The position numbers and the translations under genes were made by a program. A model generated the notes under the pieces. That model saw only the letters and a program-made list of their open reading frames with translations, was not told where the DNA came from and ran no database searches. From Pedobacter sp. (lineage in GTDB: Bacteria > Bacteroidota > Bacteroidia > Sphingobacteriales > Sphingobacteriaceae), in the NCBI GenBank assembly GCA_030149995.1, contig JASLGV010000242.1, forward strand, positions 1-6,369: a DNA stretch of 6,369 nucleotides, given 5' to 3'. Below are positions 1 through 6,269 of the stretch, one piece after another (the stretch's first letter is position 1; the number at the start of each line of letters is the position of its first letter).

Positions 1-879
1 ACACAAATTTTTAACAAAAAAGCAGCTTATCCAGCGAGGTATCAATCCGGAAATTTAGCCAAAATTGCCGCTGTTCAGTTTTTGCTGGTGTTTATTACGC
101 TTTATCTGTTTAAGCCATTTACAGTAAATATATCCGAACAAAAATTAAACTACTTAACCATCTGTGTGCTGCACGCGCTTTTGCCCGCATTAATTGTTTT
201 TAGTTATATCACTTTGCTTGGTTACATCAGAAAAAGAAATCAAATTAATGATTGGACCTTAAAAAAGGAGCTTTTAAATGTAGCGCTGCTATTTCTGATT
301 ATCGGTTTATGCAGCTTTTTATTACGTGATCTGATCTATACCAATCCCGACAATGTCTCCTGGCGTTATTTATGGGCTGAAATCAGGAACGCTTATGTAG
401 CGGGGATTGTGTATTGCATATATTTAATCTCGGCACAGGTTTATTTTAAAACAAACGATAAGGGAAAAGCTGATGATAATTCTATTCCGCCCGTTTCCGA
501 AATTATAAAAGCAGATTTAAAGCCTTCTTGTATATTTATCAAAGCTCATGTCAGGATTGATGACTTTGAACTCAGGGTTGATGATTTGCTGTTTGCCAAA
601 GCTGAAGGGAATTATGTTGTGGTGCAGACTTTTGAAGATGGATTATTAAGGAGTGAACTTAAAAGAATTTCCTTAAAACAGCTGGAGATACAGCTTGCCG
701 CTTTCCCTAATCTGTTGCGGTGCCATCGTGCCTATCTGTTAAATGTTGAGCGGGTAGCTAAACTTTCGGGCAACTCGCAGGGCTATTCAATTTCATTTGA
801 TGAAACCGAAGACAGGGTGCTGGTTTCCCGAACTTATATAAATCGCTTCGACCAGGTTTATAACCAATTTTATAGATGA
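1..879 (+). CDS. LytTR-domain transcriptional regulator with four membrane segments (5' end outside window)
   Basis: A membrane-anchored DNA-binding regulator. The reading frame is open from base 1 with no stop, so the true start lies left of the window; the TTG at 82 is an internal Leu codon inside the first membrane helix and is not a credible start. Counting codons from base 1 (292 codons), hydrophobic helices lie at about 22-39, 52-75, 91-109 and 131-149, then a polar linker, then a C-terminal LytTR domain at about 185-290. Family hallmarks there are FAKAEGNYV (198-206), RCHRAYLLN (240-248) and SRTY (276-279). LytTR domains bind DNA through a beta-fold and usually recognise spaced direct repeats. 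No response-regulator receiver domain is visible, so the 4-TM region is presumably the sensing or anchoring part (inference). No clear terminator follows. The target and signal are unknown. The family call is confident. Confidence 0.9.
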   Translation, partial: TQIFNKKAAYPARYQSGNLAKIAAVQFLLVFITLYLFKPFTVNISEQKLNYLTICVLHALLPALIVFSYITLLGYIRKRNQINDWTLKKELLNVALLFLIIGLCSFLLRDLIYTNPDNVSWRYLWAEIRNAYVAGIVYCIYLISAQVYFKTNDKGKADDNSIPPVSEIIKADLKPSCIFIKAHVRIDDFELRVDDLLFAKAEGNYVVVQTFEDGLLRSELKRISLKQLEIQLAAFPNLLRCHRAYLLNVERVAKLSGNSQGYSISFDETEDRVLVSRTYINRFDQVYNQFYR

Positions 880-953
880 TGGGGGAGACCTTGTCATCTG
901 TAACAAAACATAGTTACTCGTCACAAGCTTTAACCATAGCTTTATAGTTCATC

Positions 954-961
954 TATCTTTG
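954..961 (+). promoter_or_regulatory. Candidate Bacteroidota -7 promoter element for the glycosyltransferase gene
   Basis: TATCTTTG matches the Bacteroidota consensus TAnnTTTG at every fixed position and lies 54 bp before the downstream ATG. No TTG-type -33 element is present at the expected 17-23 bp upstream, so this rests on the -7 match and its location in a 136-bp intergenic gap only. Confidence 0.4.
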
Positions 962-1015
962 AAGAAAATTTAAACAGCTGTTATTTCTGCGGTCTGATTT
1001 TTTGATAAAGGAACT

Positions 1016-2533
1016 ATGAAAAATATAAAAAATACATCATTAATAATCCTGATATGCTGTGTAACAGCGTTAATCCTGCATCTGTTTGCCGATTATAATT
1101 CAGGGTTTCATTCTGACGAATTATTGCACATTGCAACGGGGAATCATCCCGACATCGGTTATATGGAGTTTCCACCAATAATTGGCTGGATGGCCTGGAT
1201 CCAAAATCAATTTGGATCAACCTCGGTATTTATTCATCACATTTTCACACACATTTCTACTGTACTGATTTTAATCCTGGCGGGGTTATCTACCATTGAG
1301 CTGGGTGGAAAATCCAAAGCAGTCTTTATCGCACTGCTTTGCATCCTGATTTCACCCGGATTTGACAGGTCGCACCAGTTATTTCAACCGGTTGTGTTCA
1401 GTCAGCTTTTTTGGGTGTTATCCTTTTACACGCTGATAAGGTTTATAAAAGTACCAGGTAATAAAAATTTACTTTACTTAACCCTTGCCCTTGCATTTGG
1501 CTTTTTAGCCAAGTATGATATCGTATTTTTTATTGCTGGAACCAGCAGCCTTTTCTTTTTCAAAAGCACACAAAAGATATTACTTAGTAAACAGGTATGG
1601 AAATTTATCTTATTGTTCGTAGTTATTATAGCGCCTAATTTATACTGGCAATACCTGCATAACTTCCCGATGTTTCAAATGTTTTCCCGCTTGTATGAAA
1701 CACAATTAGATAAATTAAGTGTAGGAGGCGTTGTTGCCCAGTTAATCATCGATCTTAATCCGGTTACGCTGATTATATGGCTGCCGGGATTGTTTTATAT
1801 GTTTAATGGTAAGTACCGGGCAACATACCGGCCTTTAGCCGTGTGTGTGGCTTTGTCGATACTGGTTCTGGCACTGGCAAAAGGCAAGCAATACTACTTT
1901 TTTTCAGACATGATATTTCTAATCATATTTGGCAGTATCTGGTTTGAACAAAAGGTTCTGGCCTGGCGCAAGTGGCTGTTGTATCCGGTTAGCATATTGT
2001 TTGTTTTAACAGGATTGTTTCTGTTGCCATGGGGGCTAATGGTATTGCCTTTGAATAGTTTTATCAATGTTTACAGCTTAAATAAGGGAGTAAGTAAGTT
2101 TGGGATCCCGGACGAATATTACACGAAAAGCAAATGGGATAAAACCATGACCGCCATCAAGACTGTTTACGATGGCTTACCCGCCGATGAAAGGTCGGAT
2201 TGCTTGATTTGGGGAAAGCATTACAGCCAGGCAGGAGCGGTAAATTTACTTGGACCCAATTATGGTATACCCAAAGCATTTTCTTATCACGGCAGTTTTT
2301 ATTTATGGGCGCCCGCAGGTGAAATGCCAAAAACGGTTATCGCTTTTACAAATGGTGAAGCAAAAATTGATTTTTTTGAAAACTATTTTAATTCCGTTAC
2401 AGCCGTGGGGCAGGTATATAACCCTTATGCTGATTTTGAAGAAGATAAGTATCAGACTATCTATATCTGCAAGAAGCCCAAACAAAGTTTTGACGATTTA
2501 AAAGTGATATTTAAGATGAGGGTTTTTGAGTAG
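1016..2533 (+). CDS. GT-C fold glycosyltransferase, family 39 (ArnT/PMT-like) membrane protein
   Basis: A 505-residue integral membrane protein, probably transferring a sugar from a polyprenyl-phosphate donor to a lipid or protein acceptor on the periplasmic face (family knowledge; substrate unknown). The first extramembrane loop carries the acidic pair D34-E35 in FHSDELLHIA, followed by DIGYMEFPP (46-54). This matches the 'DE...GY.dhPP' signature of GT39-type enzymes, in which the Asp is catalytic. Further typical stretches are LAKYD (164-168) and KGKQYYF (289-295). About nine or ten hydrophobic helices occupy residues 7-345, then a soluble tail (about 350-505) contains YSQAGAVNLLG and the SFYLWAP segment (427-433), as in the C-terminal domain of many Bacteroidota homologues. 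The start is supported by AAGGA at 1008-1012. It stands alone, with a 136-bp gap upstream and a tRNA downstream. The family call is secure; a specific gene name is not. Confidence 0.88.
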   Translation: MKNIKNTSLIILICCVTALILHLFADYNSGFHSDELLHIATGNHPDIGYMEFPPIIGWMAWIQNQFGSTSVFIHHIFTHISTVLILILAGLSTIELGGKSKAVFIALLCILISPGFDRSHQLFQPVVFSQLFWVLSFYTLIRFIKVPGNKNLLYLTLALAFGFLAKYDIVFFIAGTSSLFFFKSTQKILLSKQVWKFILLFVVIIAPNLYWQYLHNFPMFQMFSRLYETQLDKLSVGGVVAQLIIDLNPVTLIIWLPGLFYMFNGKYRATYRPLAVCVALSILVLALAKGKQYYFFSDMIFLIIFGSIWFEQKVLAWRKWLLYPVSILFVLTGLFLLPWGLMVLPLNSFINVYSLNKGVSKFGIPDEYYTKSKWDKTMTAIKTVYDGLPADERSDCLIWGKHYSQAGAVNLLGPNYGIPKAFSYHGSFYLWAPAGEMPKTVIAFTNGEAKIDFFENYFNSVTAVGQVYNPYADFEEDKYQTIYICKKPKQSFDDLKVIFKMRVFE

Positions 2534-2550
2534 TTGAATTGTCTGTTGTG

Positions 2551-2660
2551 TTTGGGCTTTTAAGTCCAAAGATAATTTTCTGGCTTGAATTTGAGGTAGA
2601 TGCATTTTTTTAGAAAAAAAGATTGTTTTTTTTTTGGACAAATAATTAAAAAGCCCTAAA
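2551..2660. repeat. Nested imperfect inverted repeat (potential ~110-nt stem-loop) between glycosyltransferase gene and tRNA-Asn
   Basis: Two nested pairs of arms are visible. The outer pair is TTTGGGCTTTTAA (2551-2563) against TTAAAAAGCCCTAAA (2646-2660), with two single-base bulges. The inner pair is GTCCAAA (2564-2570) against TTTGGAC (2633-2639), directly abutting on the left and offset by six bases on the right. The ~62-base interior holds T7-AG-A7 (2605-2620) and a run of ten T (2626-2635). The left outer arm can alternatively pair, over a perfect 11 bp (2549-2559), with 2474-2484 inside the end of the glycosyltransferase gene. It could be a 3'-UTR structure, a weak terminator, a small RNA or a decayed miniature element. 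No function can be assigned. Confidence 0.45.
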
Positions 2661-2684
2661 ATTGCACTCCCAAAACAATGATGC

Positions 2685-2700
2685 TGTTCTTTAAAGAACA
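2685..2700. promoter_or_regulatory. Perfect 16-bp palindrome upstream of tRNA-Asn (possible operator)
   Basis: TGTTCTTTAAAGAACA is identical to its own reverse complement over all 16 bases; the flanking C/C breaks the symmetry. It ends 20 bp before the first base of the tRNA and immediately precedes the probable -7 element, so a dimeric protein bound here would overlap the -33 region of the tRNA promoter. No cognate regulator can be named. Confidence 0.3.
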
Positions 2701-2702
2701 CA

Positions 2703-2710
2703 TTAATTTG
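2703..2710 (+). promoter_or_regulatory. Candidate -7 element of the tRNA-Asn promoter
   Basis: TTAATTTG matches five of the six fixed positions of the Bacteroidota -7 element TAnnTTTG and would start transcription a few bases before the mature tRNA 5' end at 2721. No TTG -33 motif sits at normal spacing; that place is occupied by the 16-bp palindrome. Confidence 0.35.
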
Positions 2711-2720
2711 GAGACCGGAA

Positions 2721-2794
2721 TCCTTCTTAGCTCAGCCGGTTAGAGCATCTGACTGTTAATCAGAGGGTCGCTGGTTCGAGTCCAGCAGAAGGAG
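2721..2794 (+). tRNA. tRNA-Asn (anticodon GTT)
   Basis: The complete cloverleaf can be read. The acceptor stem is TCCTTCT (2721-2727) with AGAAGGA (2787-2793), with discriminator G at 2794. The D arm contains AGCTCAGCCGGTTAGAGC. The anticodon stem TCTGA/TCAGA (2748-2752, 2760-2764) encloses loop CTGTTAA, with anticodon GTT at 2755-2757. The T stem GCTGG/CCAGC encloses TTCGAGT. GTT reads AAC/AAU, and a G discriminator is expected for tRNA-Asn. The 3' CCA is not encoded (the bases after 2794 are CAC), so it must be added enzymatically. It is followed by its own terminator and then by an integrase gene. Confidence 0.97.
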
Positions 2795-2822
2795 CACAGA
2801 TTTTCAAGTCCGAAAATCACTT

Positions 2823-2857
2823 AAAAACCCCATTTCTAATTAAGAAATGGGGTTTTT
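2823..2857 (+). terminator. Intrinsic terminator of tRNA-Asn
   Basis: A perfect 15-bp stem: AAAAACCCCATTTCT (2823-2837) and its complement (2843-2857) around the loop AATTA. The stem contains a CCCC/GGGG block and ends in a T6 run, the classic rho-independent layout. It begins 28 bp after the tRNA. The A-rich 5' arm also makes it potentially bidirectional. Confidence 0.92.
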
Positions 2858-3033
2858 TATTTTCATAATAGGAAGTTTCCTACCTCCATTTTGTCTTTTC
2901 AATAGCCAAATCATGTTAAGTTTTACAGGAAAAACTGTCGAATTTAACGTATGACTTTTACAAATATTTAACAAAGAAAATCCCGCGATTTAGGACTTCC
3001 GGTATCCGTAAACGCAATTTTTTTCAAGTTAAA

Positions 3034-4365
3034 ATGGCAACAGTTGATGCAAAAATCTACGTTCACCATTACAAAAATGATGGTACGTGCAATGTAAAGA
3101 TCAGAATTTACCACAAAAACCAGCAGAGGTTCATTGAAACGACACACTTTCTCTGCGACTAACAGTTAAAAAGACATCCCGAAAACAAGGGGGAGTTCTT
3201 AATCAAAGATCAGTTTGTTAAAACACTGGTCAATTCCGAATTGGATAGCTATAGATTGGCCATTAGCAACCTTGGCCCAAAGCTTCATCTCTTTAGTGCT
3301 GATGAACTCAAAAAGTATCTGACTAAGACTGATGAAAGGATTGATTTTATAGCTTTCTGCACTGAGTTTATAGCTTATCTGGAAGAAAATGGTAGAGGTA
3401 AGAGTCCTGCCAATTATCGAACAGTAAAGAACAGCCTTGTAGATTTTTTTGGTAAGGAGAAGATATTCATCGAGGAAATCAACTGCGATATGCTTGGTGA
3501 CTGGGAGCATCACCTCAGATCAAAGAGGGTAATAACCAGATTGAACCAGTTTCAAAAGTCAATCTCAACTTTTCAGCATCCCTTAAAAGATGCCAGTGTG
3601 CATAATTATATGCGGGATTTAAGGGGGCTTTTCAACTATGCTCGCAAAAAATACAATAGAAAAAGTTTGGGATTACTAAGGATTGAGCACTATCCTTTTG
3701 ATGAGTATAAAATCGTTGAAGCACCCTTGACCCGTAAACGTAACACCGACATAGAGACATTAAAGCTAATCCGGGATAGCAGTCCCTTATCAGAAAGTAG
3801 GGCGGAATTGGCCAGAGATTTATTCATGCTATCCTTTTATATGTGTGGTATTAATGCTGTAGATGTTTTTAAGGTAGACAAGTCCAATATTGTTGGAGGG
3901 AGATTGGAATACAACCGTTCAAAAACTAAGGATAAAAGAAAGGATAATGCTTTTATAAGTATAAAGATCGTTAAAGAGGCCAAGCCCCTATTAAAAAAGT
4001 ATATAGGGAATCTTTCTCAAAGGTATACTAACATTGGTGGGCTCAATAAAGCATTAAGCAGAGGAATGAAAGAGGTTTGCAAGCTGATCTCGGTTAATGG
4101 GCTCACCTATTACTGGGCACGTCATACCGTCGGTAATTTGGCTAGGAACAAATGCCGAATGAGCAAGGATGACGTAGCGCTAACGCTTAATCATGTGGAT
4201 CAGGGGAACAAAGTGACCGATATTTATATCGAAAAAGACTGGAGCATCGTTGATGAAGTACAGGCAAATGTTGTTGAATTGTCAGTTGACCGAAACGAGC
4301 TAAAAACAAAAAGATTAATAAACCCGATAGAACAACGTAAAACCATGCGCCTTGTAAGCGCATAA
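3034..4365 (+). pseudogene. Tyrosine recombinase/integrase (Bacteroidota type) interrupted by one in-frame TAA
   Basis: From ATG 3034 the frame reads MATVDAKIYVHHYKNDGTCN and on to codon 42, then TAA (3160-3162), then continues without shift as QLKRHPENKGEF... to the stop at 4363-4365. Both sides look like the same integrase family: an N-terminal arm-binding beta-region upstream, then a SAM-like core-binding domain (about codons 100-205) and a catalytic domain (about 235-410). Numbered from 3034, visible catalytic residues are R363-H364 (YYWARHT), H387 (LNHVD) and nucleophile Y398 (DIYI). The position of the usual first Arg is Asn274 (CGINAVD), which I recall as common in this subfamily. The first in-frame ATG after the stop is at 3490, inside the core-binding domain, so reinitiation at ATG would give a truncated protein; only weak starts such as TTG 3241 lie earlier. 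Likely a recent nonsense mutation; read-through or a sequencing error is possible. Confidence 0.8.
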
Positions 4366-4376
4366 ATTATTGGAAC

Positions 4377-4580
4377 ATGAGAACATTCATTTTATTATGT
4401 CTTACCTGTATCGTTGGTACAGGGGCATTATTAATATTAACCTATATATCGATGACCGTGTTTCTGTTAAGAATAGTTGCCACTGTGACATTTCTCAATA
4501 AACAAGCAGATAATTCATTTTTTGCCAAATGGCAAATGGATTGGATTAATATGTACTTAGCTTTGATAATACTTAACTAA
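4377..4580 (+). CDS. Small hydrophobic protein, unrecognised (possible membrane peptide)
   Basis: A 67-codon ORF starting with ATG 11 bp after the integrase stop and ending 7 bp before the dehydrogenase start. Residues 3-40 are almost entirely hydrophobic (for example FILLCLTCIVGTGALLILTY), enough for one long or two short membrane helices. The C-terminal part is more polar, with KQADNSFFAKWQMDW. Codons look ordinary for the neighbourhood. I do not recognise a family. The tight fit between neighbours favours a real gene, but the 3' half overlaps a candidate operator and a perfect -7 element for the next gene, so it could instead be a chance frame or a remnant of an older gene. Confidence is low. 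Confidence 0.35.
   Translation: MRTFILLCLTCIVGTGALLILTYISMTVFLLRIVATVTFLNKQADNSFFAKWQMDWINMYLALIILN
4521..4536. promoter_or_regulatory. Candidate operator with Crp-like geometry upstream of the dehydrogenase gene
   Basis: TTTGCCAAATGGCAAA is a 7-bp inverted repeat (TTTGCCA/TGGCAAA) around AA, or TTTGC-N6-GCAAA, the same half-site spacing as Crp-family sites. Its centre is about 41-43 bp before the start point expected from the -7 element at 4558, the class II activator position. A Crp/Fnr regulator is encoded two genes downstream, so autoregulation is plausible (inference). The site lies inside the small hydrophobic ORF. Confidence 0.35.
4558..4565 (+). promoter_or_regulatory. Candidate -7 promoter element of the dehydrogenase-Crp/Fnr operon
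   Basis: TAGCTTTG matches TAnnTTTG at all fixed positions and sits 22 bp before the dehydrogenase ATG, predicting a short leader of about 18 nt. No TTG occurs at -33 spacing, which fits a promoter needing an activator bound at the palindrome 4521-4536. Confidence 0.4.
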
Positions 4581-4587
4581 GAAAGCA

Positions 4588-5532
4588 ATGGATACGATTA
4601 TAATAACTGGCGCTACCCAGGGTATTGGTTTTGAATGTGCTTTACTACTTGCGGTTATGGCCAAAAATGAAGAGATCATCATCACCGCAAGGAATTTAGA
4701 TTCTGGTAAAAAGGCAGTCAAAAAAATAAAACAAAAAACAGGGCACAATCATGTCAGCGCAATGCTGATGGACCTTGGTTCGCTTACATCAATCCACCAA
4801 TTTACTGAAGATCTTATTAGCCGAAAATTGGGTAAAATAAGCACCCTAGTCAATAATGCGGGTTTACAAAACGCCGGAAAGACGAAATACACTATTGATG
4901 GTTTTGAAGAGACGTTCGGGGTGAATCACCTCGGGCCATTTTATCTAACCTTGTTGTTACTGCCCCATATGAAAAGTGATGCCCGCATCAGCTTTACAGC
5001 CAGCGGCACACATGACCCTAAACAGTTCACAGGGGTTCCTCCGGCGGTTTATATAAATGCAGAATTATTGGCACACCCGAAAGAAAGCACTGAAAAAATA
5101 TCAACGGTTTTACAGCGACGTTATTCGACATCCAAGCTTTGTAATATTATGACTGTTTACGCTTTACAAAAGCACCTGGAGTTAACTGATATACACGTAA
5201 ATGCTTTTGATCCAGGCCTTGTTCCAGGAACCGGGTTGGTTAGAGAATATCCGTCTTTTATGAAGTTCTTTGTTGGAAATGCTCTCAAACTGCTTATATT
5301 ATTTCATCATAATATCCATACAGCAAAAACTTCCGGAAGAAATCTGGCGAACCTGGTTTACGCCCCGGAATACAAGGATTTCAACGGCAAATATTTTGAG
5401 GGCAAAAAAGTTATCCTATCGTCAGTAGATTCATATAAAAAAGAGTTTCAGGATAACCTTTGGGATACCAGTATTATGCTTAGCGGCATCAAAAAGGGAG
5501 AAACATCTGCTGAAATATTCCACAATGACTAG
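4588..5532 (+). CDS. Short-chain dehydrogenase/reductase (retinol dehydrogenase/protochlorophyllide reductase-like)
   Basis: A cytosolic NAD(P)-dependent oxidoreductase of 314 residues with a Rossmann fold. The cofactor-binding motif is TGATQGIG (7-14); R35 after the second strand suggests NADP(H) preference; D62 is at the adenine-binding position; NNAG is at 89-92 and N113 in GVNHLG. The catalytic Ser is S139 (FTASGTHDP), with Y179 and K183 of YSTSK, followed by DPG (208-210). All four catalytic-tetrad residues are present, so the enzyme should be active. The length and the extended region around 145-175 resemble the WW-oxidoreductase/retinol dehydrogenase-like SDR group rather than 250-residue FabG types; the substrate cannot be deduced. 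The ATG at 4588 places the glycine motif at the usual distance. A Crp/Fnr gene follows after 21 bp, so the two are probably cotranscribed. Confidence 0.92.
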   Translation: MDTIIITGATQGIGFECALLLAVMAKNEEIIITARNLDSGKKAVKKIKQKTGHNHVSAMLMDLGSLTSIHQFTEDLISRKLGKISTLVNNAGLQNAGKTKYTIDGFEETFGVNHLGPFYLTLLLLPHMKSDARISFTASGTHDPKQFTGVPPAVYINAELLAHPKESTEKISTVLQRRYSTSKLCNIMTVYALQKHLELTDIHVNAFDPGLVPGTGLVREYPSFMKFFVGNALKLLILFHHNIHTAKTSGRNLANLVYAPEYKDFNGKYFEGKKVILSSVDSYKKEFQDNLWDTSIMLSGIKKGETSAEIFHND

Positions 5533-5553
5533 TTATTTTAATTGTTTTATCTT

Positions 5554-6123
5554 ATGGAACAACTTATTTCTTACCTGCTCAAATTTGGTCACCTTAACGA
5601 GCAACAGATTAAACTAATCAAAAAAAAGGCAAAAGAGGTTACGCTAAAAAGAGATGCTTATTTTGCTCAAGCTGGTGAAATTGCAGATAAAGCAGCTTTT
5701 GTTTGCGAAGGCGTCTTACGGATTTATTATTACAACCACAAAGGCGAGGAGTTCACCCGTTATTTTATTGATGAGTTTAATTTTGTAGCCGATCTAAATA
5801 GTTTCAATTACAAAATACCTACTTCCGAATATGCACAGGCAGTTGTAGACTGCAAGCTGATCGTTTTCACAACAGATGATTTTTCAGAATTATCAGCCAC
5901 GATTGTTGGGTGGGATGCCATTATGACAAAAGTTATTACCAAAGGGTTGAAGGAAAAAGTGAACCGAATCAGCTCTATGCTGGGAGAAGATGGCAAAACC
6001 CGCTACAAAAACTTTCTGGGAAAATTTCCGAATATGGCCAACCGGATTCCACTTTCTTTAGTAGCATCCTATCTCGGTATGACGCAATCCTCATTAAGCC
6101 GGATACGCAAGAGGAAATCTTAA
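5554..6123 (+). CDS. Crp/Fnr-family transcriptional regulator (short Bacteroidota type)
   Basis: A 189-residue regulator from ATG 5554 (MEQLISYLLKFGHLNEQQ). A TTG four codons upstream is in frame, but the ATG fits the family N-terminus as I recall it. An N-terminal cyclic-nucleotide-binding-like beta-barrel spans about 20-110 (GEIADKAAFVCEGVLRIYYY, 45-64 counted from the TTG). It is joined by a long dimerisation helix to a short C-terminal helix-turn-helix, LSLVASYLGMTQSSLSRIRK (167-186 from the ATG). The canonical cAMP phosphate-binding cassette (FGE...RxA) is not recognisable in DLNSFNYKIPTSEYAQAV, and no N-terminal Fnr-type Cys cluster is present, so neither cAMP nor an Fe-S cluster is the obvious signal. 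The protein is shorter than E. coli Crp, with little wing after the recognition helix. It follows the dehydrogenase by 21 bp and may regulate it. Confidence 0.92.
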   Translation: MEQLISYLLKFGHLNEQQIKLIKKKAKEVTLKRDAYFAQAGEIADKAAFVCEGVLRIYYYNHKGEEFTRYFIDEFNFVADLNSFNYKIPTSEYAQAVVDCKLIVFTTDDFSELSATIVGWDAIMTKVITKGLKEKVNRISSMLGEDGKTRYKNFLGKFPNMANRIPLSLVASYLGMTQSSLSRIRKRKS

Positions 6124-6269
6124 CCTGTCCTCGAGATTCTGATGAACGTGAGCATAACATTCCTGCACCAGACCGGTATGAGCTTTATTATCTTACCTTT
6201 TCATGTACGGCCTGTCCCAGTTTTTTAAAAAGCAAAAAAATAAATCGACATAGAAATAACCATTTAATT

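Noticed and set aside
82..84. TTG at 82 as the start of the LytTR regulator
   Set aside because: The frame is open all the way to base 1 and codons 1-27 read as a normal N-terminus leading into the first membrane helix; the true start is outside the window.
900..917. GTAAC-N8-GTTAC inverted repeat after the LytTR gene as a terminator
   Set aside because: The five-bp AT-rich stem has no T tract; chance is likely.
910..953. ATAGTTACTC and ATAGTTCATC as a LytTR direct-repeat operator before the glycosyltransferase gene
   Set aside because: Start-to-start spacing of 34 bp does not match the roughly two-turn spacing usual for LytTR sites, and the similarity is partial.
1014..1220. Minus-strand 68-codon frame opposite the glycosyltransferase start
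   Set aside because: It lies over the well-supported GT39 catalytic loop and has no recognisable protein features.
2498..2701. Minus-strand 67-codon frame in the glycosyltransferase-tRNA gap
   Set aside because: Low-complexity Lys/Phe composition produced by A/T runs, overlapping the inverted repeat; no family resemblance.
2869..2882. TAGGAA-GT-TTCCTA as a recombinase core site next to the tRNA
   Set aside because: Six-bp arms are too short to support a call, and no second copy is seen in the window.
3034..3162. The 42-codon segment before the TAA as an independent small protein
   Set aside because: It is in frame with, and reads as the N-terminal domain of, the downstream integrase.
6194..6201. 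TACCTTTT as promoter of the cysteine hydrolase gene
   Set aside because: It lacks the final G of the -7 element and has no -33 partner; the leader would be about 70 nt.
6142..6228. 28-residue ORF between the Crp/Fnr and cysteine hydrolase genes
   Set aside because: Too short, no ribosome-binding site, and no recognisable features.
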